NCBI GenBank assembly: GCA_025345505.1 | Contig: JANVCC010000018.1 | Coordinates: 62,334,031-62,398,030, forward strand | DNA length: 64,000 bases | Direction: 5' to 3' | Source of the DNA: Todiramphus chloris collaris | Taxonomy: Eukaryota; Chordata; Aves; Coraciiformes; Alcedinidae | Shown here: positions 48,005 through 61,400 of the stretch, piece by piece | Layout of the letters: every line of letters starts with the position of its first letter | How positions within the stretch are numbered: the first letter of the stretch is position 1 | Made by a program: the position numbers and the translations under genes | The notes under the pieces: generated by a model | Seen by the model: only the letters and a program-made list of their open reading frames with translations | Database searches by the model: none | What the model was told of the DNA's origin: nothing

Positions 48005-48132
48005 CTTTTGTTCAATCTCTTCATAATCATCCTGGTAACTTCCACAGATTGCGCTGGAGGACGAGGAGAAGGTGGGGCCCTGAGAGTAATACTGTGAGCT
48101 CCGGTAGCCATCCCGCCGCAGCTTGTCACACT
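48005..48132 (-). CDS. NHSL1: NHSL1 coding exon 3
   Basis: A 128-nt exon entered in phase 1 and left in phase 0. The acceptor has a long pyrimidine tract ending CATCGGCAG at 48133-48141. The donor is AAAAG|GTAA at 48001-48004. It encodes ECDKLRRDGYRSSQYYSQGP followed by a short serine run and an acidic end, YQDDYEEIEQK. The CDKLR-DG-RSSQYYSQGPTF core is a family hallmark, and the stretch after it is the variable part that differs between paralogs. It lies between a 15.7-kb intron upstream and a 9.1-kb intron downstream. No ATG is needed or expected here because both ends are spliced. Confidence 0.93.
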
Positions 48133-51100
48133 CTGCCGATGAAGACAGAGAAAGAGAAGATTTAATTCACGACGAGCCGGTACTGCTCACGCTTGGTGTA
48201 CAACTGCACGTACAAAAGTACCGAAGGTTTTTCTGGAAATGTTTACCATGCGTGAGCACTGTCTGCCCCAAACGACACAACTCAAAGGTGCATTTCTAGT
48301 GTTTGTATCCACGTTTCCCCCTCCCTCACATACATTGTATACATAAACCCACACACGGCATATATACACATGGCTTTTATTTAACCCAGGAGATGGCAAG
48401 AGCTTTGGAAAGAAGGGGGAAAATAAAGTTATTTATTAATTTATTTGTTTGTTTGTCTAAGAGAGGCCTGGCTCGGTGTCTTGACAGATGGCAGCATCTT
48501 GCAGGATGGGAGACGGAAGCATGTGAGGAACACCGGGGGTCTCATTTGCCAGGCCGGTAGACATCCATTATGTGCCTTACACTTGAAATGATGATGTCGC
48601 TTGCTACTCAAGCACCATCTGCTAAATAAGTTTGGCACTGACCACTTGTCTTCCTGCCCGTGAAAGAGACCATTTATTGTAATTTTGGAGAAGAATGCAA
48701 ATCATGGGGATCTCAAAATCTCACATCACCGCAGAGCACATGTAGTTTAATACTGAAGAAGTTTTTGAAGTTCAGAAAGAATTCAGAGAAAACCTGCATC
48801 CCCAACTCAAAACGGCCAAATCCCAATCGCATCTCATCCCCCTCACCCAAGTTTTCCACAATCATCTTCCCGCCTCCTAATTGATATTCAGTGTGATTGT
48901 GCTAAAGAGTAACAGATGCCAGAACATAAGGAAAAATTAAATGTTCAAGATGCGACGACCAAACTCATCAGCCCAGTCAAACTGTTAGCTTTACATCTCC
49001 AGAGATAGATATCTGAATCTGCTGAAAGATGAGGAAAGCAAAAAAAAAATTATTTGGTACATTTGTATCTTAAGAACTGAAATGTCTGCACAATACATGG
49101 GAATTATCACGACACGAAGCGCTTTTATCATCACTTGCTGGAGAAAGATGTTCTGTGACTGCATCATCTGTCCGTCTATCTTGATCTTTTGAATACCTCT
49201 TAAAAAGGAAAACATGCAATGTTTATATTGAGGGCAAGGATTTAGACAGGCTTTTTGCCTGGCAAATGATTAAGTGGAGTTAAAATTGGCAACTCTAGCA
49301 CACATTCCCTGTGTTACACTCAGATGCTTTTGAGATTGAGGTCTAAAGGACACCGTGCTGATGGGGCAATTGACCCAGAGCAACCACAGCTCTATGAGGA
49401 TACAGTCAGGGCAGGCTCCCCTGTATCTGCACATGCACACCAAGGTGGCAAGCTAACAGTCTGACAACTAGCCATTGCCATCAGGGCCAGGTGTATGACC
49501 TGGCCTATCACTCGTTTCTCTATAGGGTCAAAAAGGGCAGTGTGGCGTGAACCTGTCACTTCTCTCTCAATTCAAGGACCAAGGGCAGCAGTGGTGGGTT
49601 TTAAGATCCAGATCAATTGCTACATCTTAGGAACAGAGGGTTGGCAACCCTGTTAGCCTGTTTTGCACATGTGAGCACGCCAATACTACACACATCTGGC
49701 AAACAGCTGCTGCACTTCAGGAGGAGGGTGAAAAATGACCGCCAGCAACCGCAGTAAAACAAATTCCTCCACTGCCCTTTCAAATCTGGCACTGGATCCA
49801 GCCAGATCCAGCACATAACATTCACAAATGTGAGCACCCCGTTGGGCTGTTTGTTGATTTGAGCTACAGATCAACAGGGCCAAGTCTGCTGTGGCAGAAG
49901 ACGACAGTCCAAAGACCTGTGTTAACTTGTAGCATGGGTTAACAGGCTAAGTTGTCAACTTAGTCACTGTAAGTTTTACCTTCAAAGCAGATGCTAATCA
50001 CCCCAAATAAACATGAATACAACCCAAGGTACATAAGAATGCAGTTATTTTTTGCTCCCATTATTGGGGTGAGGCCCAGGGGCCTGGCTGGCCACTTCTG
50101 TAGCTCTCCAACACCAGGCATCACAGCACAACACAAGAGGGATAGGCTCTGATGTTGCAGGATAGATGCACCCTCTGATATTAATTGCTTGACCTTACTT
50201 ATTCTCCTAACCAAGGACTTGAACAAGATGAATAGTACACTTCATGAAGCCCAGAAGAGCTCCAAAAACTTAAGGAAGTAAACACCAAAGGTCTCAAGTC
50301 CACTGCAAGTTCAAGCGGACTGACAATAAAAAACTGGCAGTTTATCAAGCTCACAGCCTCCTTTTGTCCACAACACAAGATCCATGTAACATCAGAAGCT
50401 ATTGCAGCAATGCTGCTGATGAAGCTCAGAGAATCGCTACAAATTGCCAGGTGAACCACATGAAGAGAAAGGCTATTTGTCCCCAAGAACAGCTTTTCTA
50501 TTTATCTCCTGTCACTGCACATTTTTTGCAGAGCAGCAAGAAACACCAAGGCCAACAGACCTCAGCAAAGGTTTCAGACAGGTATCTTTTACTCCACCCT
50601 GCAACAGCCCACAAGCTCAACACAAGGTCAGTCACTGTGTCTAACTGAAGCTACTGTCACTGCCAGACCAAGAGTGGCAAGATTGGTTTTAAAACTGTTC
50701 TAGCTGGAGGCACCTCCACCCATCTCATCACTATTATTAAAGGTGCGCATGGTCTTCTGTAAAGAATCAGGTTTTTATTATCAGATGAATGTTTCTTCTT
50801 TATGTAAGATATAACCAGGAAGAGGCTAGAAATTCTTTCTCTAGGGAAGATTCCGGGTATGTTCCATTTTTCTCAGAGGAGCAATACCTTCTCCTAGTCC
50901 CATAATCCAACTGAAAGGAGCACTACACATTGAGATAGGGAAAAAGTTCTTATGCACATTATTTCAGAGATGGAAAGCTGACTAGGGAACAGGATACAAT
51001 TCCAGTTGTTAATAATCTTCAGTTTTAAGAATGTGACAATACATTATTACCAGCTGAGCGAGGGACACGCACTCTCTTGGTTGGACCCAGAGGCAGGGCT

Positions 51101-53772
51101 GCTGTTATCCACGTTATCAAATACACAAAATCATGCACAGCCTTTCCGTATTTCCGCCTCAGAGATGCCAGGGCCAACCCCAGAAGACTGCATCACGCAG
51201 GACACAAACACCCGTTCGTGAGGATGTGCTTGCCAGTTCAAATCTGCAGCACATGCTCCAGCCAAGCTCAAAGTTGTAATCTTTCATGTGTCTGATCTGA
51301 AACGTGCAATAATATTCTTGTGCCCCAGACAAACAGGTTTTGCTTACACAAACATTGATCGTTCACCCAGGAAGACCAGGAGAGAGCTGCTGCCTTGAAA
51401 ACTGCAATCAGCGGCTGCACCGGGTAGTGCCACAGCAGGAAGGCTGGAACTACCTCCCTTTCATCCCTCCAACTGCTTCTAGGGCTGAGCACACAGGGGT
51501 GCTGCCTGTCATCTGCTGCCCTGCTAGTGTCTTTCTGGCTCAGTAAAAACATAGATTAGTTCTTGTCCTTCTCCTTCTATACTAGTGTTACATTAAATTT
51601 CAAAACCTCCTCTGTATTATAAACGTTGCTTAAAAATGACTGTAATACGATTATAATATAATCTATCCCCACTTCCCTGGTACAAGTTAAACCCTTCCCA
51701 GAGAATGAAATTCTGCCTGAAGTTGGATTTTGCTGTTCAATATGTGCTGTGGTTTTAATTAAGCATGAAGAAAACGCATGGGAGATGTGGTCGAAAACCT
51801 TTTAAAGGTCCCCGTCATCGTTTCCAGTTACTAGAACAGGGTAGATATGATGTTCAGGAGATGCACGACAGAAGAAAAAACATTAAAGCTGTCAGTGCCC
51901 CATACTATTATGTCCGAGTGGCTGCCATATACCCAACCACTCGTATGTCTGCTTGGGATTACAGCACTGCAGGGTTTGCTAAATCCTGGCGTCAGATAGG
52001 AGAATGCTGGGGATGTGCTTCTCACTGACAGCAGGTGAGCACATCACCCTTCTCTGCTCTCTTCCCTCCTGCTAAATAAGCAGGAGAACCAGCAGGTACC
52101 GTGTGGAGAGTGAGGGATCCACCTAGTCGAGTGCAATATGCACCTGACTTTTGAGCCCAGACACAGTCTGCTGTGTATAACTCAACCTCTCCATGAACAG
52201 TCTCATGGCCTCTGTGACATGCAGTCAAGGACAAGTGTATGAAAATACCTCCAAGGCCTCTCAGCTCAGATCTCCTCTCCATTTTTTTACAAGGAACTTG
52301 CACGTAATTGCATTTGACCCTAAGCTGGTAGCATACAGTAGCAAATCTCACATGCAGAGGTGACTTAACTGCTTTTCCAACAACCTGAAACCATATTCTT
52401 ACATGATAATTTGAGCCACAAATCTCCAGAGTGAACAGAAGGCACAGCACTGATACCTCAGTAATTCGTCTGACATGGTATTACCATGGAAAACCAGGAT
52501 TAACATTTACCTTGTCTGCTTAGTCAGACCCACGCACTGCATTGCTCTGTGATGGAAGGCTGGGTTTGCTGGGAAGGGATTGGATGTGTTGGCTTTTTTC
52601 CTCTCCTTTAACCAACTTTGGTAACACTCTGTACCTGACAAGCTTCCTACCACTAAAACTAGTCACAGTATCTTGAAGCTTATAAGAAGGAAAATACATT
52701 GCCCCGTAAGCAGCAGAACTGGGCAGAGGGAGATGAATTCATGTCAAATTTCAACAGTTTACCATTATTTTTTTTTTCTATTAATCCTAAACGAACTGTG
52801 CAAGACGAGGTGTCATTTTTCATTAGCTTCTTTGGAAAACTATTCTTTTGCCTATCAGGGTTGGCACACCCCGTATTGACCTGGCTGCAGGGCAGAAAGC
52901 TCCAGGTGCCCCAGGGCTGGACGCCATCTGGGTCTGGAACATCTCCCCAGCAGCAGCAGCAGCACAGAGCCACAGCTTTGTCACCACCCTAGACCAGTTC
53001 TCCAAGCCTCAGGCCTGAACGTGCAGCCATCACTCACTAAATTAGCCCTAATGAGATTACTTGTATAAGTAAACACTGCTCACATGACTGTTGCAGGATC
53101 AGGCCTTAAGCTCTGTAGCTGTCTACATCCACACATCCACACTCAGACATGCTTTTGCAAGCATGTATTAAGGAGTTTAACATAAAAATTCCAGTTTTCC
53201 ATGTTTCTAAGCATTTATTAGTAACCAGTAAGAACACTAGTTAAAGAATACATCTGCCATGATATGCACAAGTAAACTTAGAAACTTGAACTTGGAAACT
53301 TGGCATTAAGGTTATTCAGACATCTAAATAACTCTGACTTGATTGGCATAACTAGCTACCCTACTGGATGGGTCAAGCAATGAAAGGCAGAAAAATAACG
53401 TCCCAGAAAGATCTGAAATTGCCCCATATCCCAGAACAGCATCTGGAATTCCAGACTAATCACTAGAACTCAAAGAGAAAATGCCAGCTGGACTAGTCTG
53501 GAGGGGCAGACACGCTGCCCGCCTGGCAGAGCCGCCCAAAGCTGCCGAGACAGAAACTCCTGGGTGCAGAGGGAGAAAGGGGAAAGACCAGCACACACTT
53601 CACTTGTCTTTGCACCATCCCTTGTTGTCTCCTTGTCGCCAGGAAGGGAACAGCGACAAGCTGACAGCTGCATCTGCATGCTTGAAGAATTACTTCAGTT
53701 AAAGTCAGGGTGACTTCTTGGCAGAGCCTTTCATGTTGGAACTTGCATTTTGTAGAGTGAGATTTTTCTTGT

Positions 53773-53800
53773 CTCTCTCTCTCTCTTTTTTTTTTTTTTG
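53773..53800 (+). repeat. CT microsatellite plus T run
   Basis: A short run of CT repeats directly followed by a T homopolymer. Confidence 0.8.
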
Positions 53801-55124
53801 GTACTAGAGAGAAGCTATTAACTGCAAGAGTCAGCTAAACTATCAACTACAGAAATAAATCTGCTGACTAGTATATTAAAACACATTTATCCACTCACTG
53901 CACATATCACTGGAAAACTGCTCTACTCCCTGAGGTCAGAAATCTTTTTTTTTTTTTTCCTACTCTTCAAACACTGTAGCCAAACCCTTCTTCTGCAAAT
54001 ACCCACCAACCATGTTCCTCCCTAAGCTGCAGCTACAAACACGGTCTTACAAGTAGCATTTCAAAATTTCACCCACAACCAAACTGTAGTACAATACACA
54101 CTTGTCTTGTAAAAGCAAACTTTTAAAAATGACCCGTTACTTTACAGGTCACACTGCACTCTGGTAATCAAAATAAGCACTGTATCACTGCTTTTTGTTT
54201 TAAAAGAACCTTCTGTTTCAAAGCTGAAAAATAACTGCATACAATTTCAATTTACTTCATGTATATTTTGAATTTGTTTTTCCATTTGAGCTGAGACAAC
54301 TAAGACTTCAGGGGCTTGTGACAAGCAGGCATGTGTGTCACAAGACCTGCATTCCCAACCCAGCATTGCTTTATCTGAGCAAATCACTTTAGGACAGATC
54401 CTGTTAAGAACTTATATTTACAGATAGACACAATCTAAATTTCATGTATGTGCCTCCTAAATTCAGAGTTCAAGCAGGTATCTACACTCTGCCTGCAGCA
54501 CCTGAGTGTACAGTGAGGCACCTCAGGATAAAGTCAACTAAGGAAAAAACTCCTGTCCTCACCACATCAGTCATGACTGATACGGGGTCCACTGCTGCTG
54601 GGACCCCTTGTCATAAGAGACAGGAGAATGTAACAACTTCTGAGGATGATGTGCTTTCCATCCAAGCGTTGCTTAAAATAAAGTGCTGCCAATTTGAAGT
54701 AATTTCATGTAGATACAAAGTTAAGTTCTTTAAGGACGAGGTGAGTACAAGCTAAATCTCCATCTTCCTAACAGTGTGCTCTGAACACTGGGCAAAAAGG
54801 CTGCCACCTGCAATGTAACAGTCGGAGTTACACTTTGGTCGGGACTGGTTGTATTGGTGTGTACTGAGACGTGGTCTGAGCACACATACCAAACTGGGAC
54901 CTCTTGAACTGGTGTGGCTGCCTCCCTGTCTGCTTGCAGAGCTGCAGTAAGACATGGCTAAGACAATGCTAACTCTGGACTCCGCAGTTAACCAGGGAAT
55001 TTCAGGGAGGTAACTTTTCAAGACAAAAAGGTTGTTGAGAATGATTATGCCTGCAACCGTAATTAAAACAGACGCCCTAGTTCAAAGGTCTCTTTGGTTA
55101 GTAAAGCTAACTAAAATAATTGCC

Positions 55125-55190
55125 TTTCACTCTGTGCCTCTTTATGAGTCCCTCATTTGTAAACTGGGGATAAGAATGCACAGCTCTCTT
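55125..55190 (+). repeat. MIR-type SINE fragment
   Basis: CACTCTGTGCCTC and CCCTCATTTGTAAACTGGGG followed by ATAAGAATG match the MIR 3' half (CTCTGTGCCTCAGTTTCCTC then ATCTGTAAAATGGGGATAAT) from memory. Confidence 0.6.
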
Positions 55191-56775
55191 TGTGTGGACA
55201 AAAGCAGGGTTGTACAAAGGCAATCTTGTTTTCAACAAATATCTCATGCTAATTTTGACTTTAAAAAAAGGCAGCTCAATTTAATTCCAATGCAGCATCT
55301 ATTTTTGTCCCTGGATCTAAATATGAGGCAGACAGCTTGCCTCTACCACATTATATTCCTCCCAAAAATTCATTCAGCTTGGCTCAAATCCCATTTCCCT
55401 TAAATGTATAAATCCCCATATCATCTGCAGAACTTGACTATCACAGGGAGTGTTTCTATATCAAAGCCTTAAAATATGTTGTAAAGCCACAGCAATGATG
55501 CACTTGTGTAACAACTGAACTGTAACCAATGCTGACTGCAAAGCAAGTTTATGAACCTCAGCTGTGATATATCCAGTGTGCCCTTTTGTTCAGACTCCTG
55601 GTTTAATGGGTCAGGAATTTCAACACATGTAGTACCATGGCAGCCCAGCTGAAGACTTCTGCTCAATAGCTTGGTCTAGATGCTTTGGCTAATACCAGCC
55701 TTTGCCAGTCCAGCTACCTTCCTTATTATTCCCCTTTCTTCCCCCAAAAGGGAACTGGATATTGCTATTTCTAGATCTTTATTTTTATCAGTACATGTAG
55801 AAAAGCATAAGGCAAGCCTGGAGACAGTGAACTGTGGTACCCAACCCACTTCTTCCATAAGCACGTGTCACATGAAGTGACAAGTTTTTAACTCACTGGC
55901 AAAACTTAACCCTTTCTTTCAAGGTATCTGTATCTGTTCAATAACAAGAAAGGTCTATTGACCTTTTTAAAGACTGTTATATGTGTTCCCTCTCTTGAAT
56001 AAGCAGCCAAGCCCAGCCACAGAGGTAGCTTTTAACAACAGATGCTGTGCAGAGTTTCCCAGAAACAGATGTCCTGGGCTCCACAGATAAAGGCAACCTT
56101 AACAGAGGGCTGTTGGACTCCACAATGAAGAAGTCTGTTGAATGGATGCTTCAGAGAAGTCTTACTGAAAGCAACCAAATGTATTTACATGAAGTCTATT
56201 CCCTTCAACACAGAGGTGCTCGCTCTCTCGTTGGGAAGGGCACCCTTCCAGACCACCTCCTCCAAGCTGCTTCAGGGCTCAGCAATACAGGTGTTTGTAT
56301 TAGTGCAAGGATAGGGCATGAAAGGAAAGCATTAAAGTAAAGCAAGTATGCAGTTAGATTTTATTTCAAGGGTCCAAATCAGATGCAAGTCTTTAAGAAG
56401 GATGCAAACTAAAAGAAACTCTGCAATGTGAAAATACCTTTCACAGTGTTAAATCAATGCAAACATGTTGATTGATCCTTTCTTTTCTTGAAGCTTTTGA
56501 AAAATAAATGCATTTAAACCCACCCTTCATTCCCCAGGTAAAGTGCATGATTTAGCCATACAGAAAACCTTTTTAATGGCACCAAAATGCAAGAGCCATT
56601 ACAAATTATATTTGTTAACAAGCTGTCACTGGGGAGCGTTCAAAATAATTATCACCGTTTGTCTTAATTTAAATTTCTGCAAGTGTGTTATATGACTACA
56701 TTTAGTGGTGACAAGATGTCTTAATTTTAGCAGTTTATTTGCTTCATTTTGTATGTTTGATGCTGGCATTAAAAG

Positions 56776-56816
56776 CACTCTCCTTGCTTTTATAAAATCA
56801 CTCTCCTTGCTTTTAT
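56776..56816 (+). repeat. 23-bp local tandem duplication
   Basis: CACTCTCCTTGCTTTTAT occurs at 56776-56793 and again at 56799-56816, period 23, identical over the shared 18 bases. Confidence 0.85.
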
Positions 56817-58408
56817 CTAGCATTTTTTATGGATATTTGTTGTTTCTTAGACAACTGAACACAGCTAATATAAAAATTTGAAGGACGTTTTTATTGCTTT
56901 TTCTCCTAGGATGCTTAAACTCAAAGCTATCTAAAATGCTGCAAACAACCACATGTAACACCCCAATCTAAGAGAAGCAGGAAATAAAAAAGCAAAAGGG
57001 AAACAACTGGAAGTCTGATACTCCTTGTGATGGAAGTTGCTGAAACAACTATACCACAGACATTAACAGTTCAAATTTCTACTCTCCACTAAAGGCTCCA
57101 TAACTTTTCAGCTAAATCTTCTGACTGATCCTGAATTGTAGCACAAAACACATTAATCTGCTTTTTTAAAAAACCAGCATCATCAGCATTTATTTTGAAA
57201 CAAATTCTCATCATCATTCAACCCTTTCACTGGAATTGCTTTCACTTACTATGTACATCGCAGAATCAATCTACATATAACTACCCTGTATGCTTTTACA
57301 CTCAGCACTGCACTATATAAGTGAACCTAAAACCAGGGAACCTAACTGCTTCCAAATAGCTCCATTTCAGCACAAGAGCAGCTTACAAACATGTGCGGTG
57401 TAGACTCCCCATCAAATTCTGCTTAGTTTCACTTGAATATTCGCTTTTTAAAATTCCTTATTACAAAGGTCAGTTGGAGAATGGAATTTGGCCAAAACCA
57501 CCAACAGATGTACTGTCAATTAATTCAGGAACAGTAAAGAGGGCAGAATACATGGGCAGAACCTCTGCTACTAACTTGACTACTGAAATTAAAGTAATGA
57601 GAAATAAGTCGATTTCTATTTTTTTCTATTTTACAGCTCCAAGGTCCTTCTGGAACATATGGTCTACCCCTAGCCTTTAATGGTCTTTTACTTCATTAAG
57701 GTTTCCAATTGGTAAGGAGTTCACATCTTGACATGTCTCTGAACCTGAACCAGACCTATTGTTAATATGAAGTGGTTCTCCCCTATTTTGCTGCTCTTTA
57801 ATGAAACATAAGATTATTTTAAGTCCATAATCTTCTCAGCAGGATTATCGACTAGTAGGGCTGACCCTAATATTGCTCATCTGAGCAGTGATCTGGCAGA
57901 TGCACTGAGAAAACAACATACCTGTCTGGAGGGTCTTGCAGAAAGACATAATAGGGGCTTTATGAGTAACACTTAAATCTGGTTTTATTTGACAATGCTA
58001 ACCAGATGTCTTCTGGAAAACAAATCAAGTGTTTCAAACGCTGCTGCATATATACACATTCCTTGAATTTGGCCAACAAAGCTAACAGAAGCTACAGTCA
58101 GCCAAATCCAGCTCTTCTGAAGATGAGATAATAAATGAATCATCACAGACACTGGAACAACGAGCCCTGTATTATGTACATAGCTTGAATCAAACACAAT
58201 TACCCTGGGGGTCGAGGGAGGCACAAAGTACAGGCAGTTGTACAGGAAGTCTCTGCAGCTATAGTCTGGAAAGGAGTATGAAAGTCAGCATATGGACTGT
58301 ACCCACTATGAACAGTTCCACCTTCCTCAGTGCATATCTGACACCTTGTTATCCACTAGAAAGGACAGCCAGCCTGGGCAGTAACCAGCAGCATGAAATG
58401 AGACATTG

Positions 58409-58444
58409 CCCCCCCCCCCCCCCCCCCCCCCGCCTTTTTTTTTT
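58409..58444 (+). repeat. homopolymer tract C23 followed by T10
   Basis: Twenty-three consecutive C at 58409-58431, then GCC and ten T. The true length is likely uncertain because sequencing across such tracts is error-prone. Confidence 0.9.
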
Positions 58445-61400
58445 CTTCTTTAAAATCAAAAGTGCTCTAGACTGCTAATTGCAGGAACTGGAAGAAAACT
58501 GCCTATTGGAAATCCAGCTATATATGCCCTGCTCTGGCTCCCATCACTGCAACTGAGTTATAATCATGTTTGAGGGAGAACAGAGGATATTTTGAAAAAC
58601 ACAGAAGCAAACAGGGTTCAGGTGCATGATAGGAAAATTTATTTCTGTTCCTTCACTTCATCGTAGTTTAAAAGATTATCCAAAGGCAGCGCATGCTAGA
58701 TTATGTTAGGCTTTCCTTTTAGGACACTGAATCTACATCCATGAACACACAGCTAACACTGCAAACCTGTCCAGGAGGTAGACAGGCATACTTTTTAAGA
58801 CACATTCCAATCAGTTAAGCAAAGCAACACTTTAACAGTTCTGTGTCTTCTTCTCATCTTCACGTTTTATTGATTGATATTTTTAGATTATAGTACAGTT
58901 AGCAAAATGAGGATTAGTCTCAATTTACTTTTCTTACCATTTGCATCACTGTTATGTACTACCGTTGCATCTGTGTTCTCAGATGAAGACCAGTGTACTT
59001 TAAAGACTTCTTCAGACAATGGTCCTTTAAACATGACCACACTGCAGAGCAACAAGCCAGAGCTGTCAACGCACTGTGCCAGCGATGGGGGCTGTTTTAT
59101 GGTGCTACTCTCCTGACTCTGTTGAATACACACTCAACCTCTTGGCCTCACAGACCAAAAAAGCTGTAGGACACACTGCAATATGTGGCACTTGCCCCTT
59201 TAGCACAGATAATGGTCTGTCCTGAAAAAATATGAACCAATGCCAGTTTGAACAACATCAAATTCACAGTTCTGCTACTGCCCAGACCAGATTCTCAAAG
59301 CTGGTATTGCCACTCAACAGACATTAGCAACATAAGACTAAAGAAGTCAAGTAGTCCTTCAGCCTTGAAGCAGAGCACATAGTGCAAAAGGATAGGATTG
59401 ATTTGAGGATCCTGACCCCATGGTAGAACCTCAGCTCTTCCTCCCATCTGCCTTCTTATTTCCTCTTTTCACAGCTCCCTAGGAAGAAACATTGACATGG
59501 AGCAGAGTCACACAAGACCCTTCAAGGGTCAATGTTGTTCTGTTTCTATCTGAACATCTGTCTGCTGGGCAGTATCTTCCATAAGGTGACCATGAAAATG
59601 TGAGGAAGGGGGTACTTAAGAGAGGCTCTCAGGAAAGGCCACTTGAAGCAGCTTGGCCCTGAGGGTAAGGATGTAGGTGCTTTGGATGGCACATCTGCTC
59701 TATCAGGCACTCCCCAAGGTCCTGACTCCTTTCCCAAAGTAAAGGAGACCCTGTTTTATCCACCGTGAACAACATGTTTGAAAAAAAATGGGATCTATCA
59801 CCACAACCCAAGAACAGCATAATTTTCTGAACATTTAAATCATATTGCAATGGCACCATGACTGTGAAGTGGAGATGAATTTGCTCTTCTGCTCTGTCTC
59901 ATCAGATTAATCACTGAGAGCTTTCATTTAAAATGTAGCATGGGTTAAACAAATCAAGCCACTGATTTTAGTCAGATAACTTTAGATTTCAATATAAGTT
60001 ACATAAAGGCACTGCAGTTCTCAAGACCAGAGATACTGTTCATCACCAGCTTTTCAGATCCAGGTGCTTAATTTTCTAATTCAGATGACCGGACAATACT
60101 GCTTTCTAAAACTTCAGGTGGCACTTGAATGCCTAAAGAAGGATAAATAGCTTTACCCAAGTTATGAACAAATTTGAAGGCAAGAGCTCACCATTTATAC
60201 TTGAAAGTAGCTTCATAAAGGAAAAGCACAGTATTTCCCCATGATTTCAGAACATAAAAGGCTAATTCATAGGTACAAAAATGTGAAAAGTCTCCCCATG
60301 CAACCTCTATCCTCACATGCTGCAGGCAATTCCACAGTGTGAGAAGCAGAGGACATTTCAATGTATAATATACAAAGTAAAATAATAAACTGCACAAAAA
60401 ATTACACACCGGAAAAGACCCCTCTTCCTCCTCCAAACACAACACTGCTTCCTGTAAAACTATGTTGAGCATGCAGACATCAGCAGGCAAAATACTTATT
60501 TCTCTCAAGACAGGTTAGATGTCATACATTTTAATATCTCTATCCCTAAGTTTTTATTCTTACGCTGGTTTAAGAATAAGCAGTAATAATAGATTTTCTG
60601 CTTCTTAAGTGGTGCTTAAAAGCTTACTCTAGACAACAGAGAGCTTCCTATCTATTGCACTAGACTTTTTTAGCTAGACCCATGCTGTCAAAAACTTGCT
60701 GTTAAAACTGTATCAGAACAAACAGATTTGACTCTGCATTGTGTTCCAAGACAGGACTTCATCCAATTAGTATCAGATGGCTGAACACAACTTGATTAAA
60801 AGGACTACCTTGCTTGAATTGTTTTGAAAGATTTTATACATTCAGTATCTTTACAGGTAGTTTAAATGACTGCTGTGCTCCTCATGGGAATTACTCTTTG
60901 TTACCTAAGCTTTATACTTACTTTTCCGTTTGCTGGAGAAGCAATGAATGCAGTAACAAATCAAGAGCCTGCAGTCAAGTTGCTATGTAGCAGCAATGGC
61001 AGATCTGGCAATCCAAACAAGAGCAGGACTGGAAGATTTTCAAAATGTGTGTTTTAATGTTCGGAACTACAGCTACTAGTTTAGCCCTCAGGGACCACAT
61101 TACCAGGTTCAAGAGGACCACCAGAGGTTCTCTCTTACTTCCCAATCTCCTCCAAAAGGAGGATTAAATATTCACAAACAATTTTTGACTAGTGTTTCTC
61201 TCATCTGTTCGTAAAAACTTCCAATGATTTTGTAGCCCCGAAAATTTATTTCAGTGCTTTAGTATCTTTACTGCAAGGAAGTTTTGCCTATTATCAAACC
61301 TAAGTATTTTCTCCACTGCCATGCATGGCCACTACGTATCTGACTTACCACAAAGAAAAAAAAAGTTATTTTTTCTCTTGTCCTACTCCTTTGCAGTTTA

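Noticed and set aside
52022-52450. 142-codon minus-strand open frame in intron 2
   Set aside because: No recognised motif, no clear splice context and no unusual ordering of features; treated as chance.
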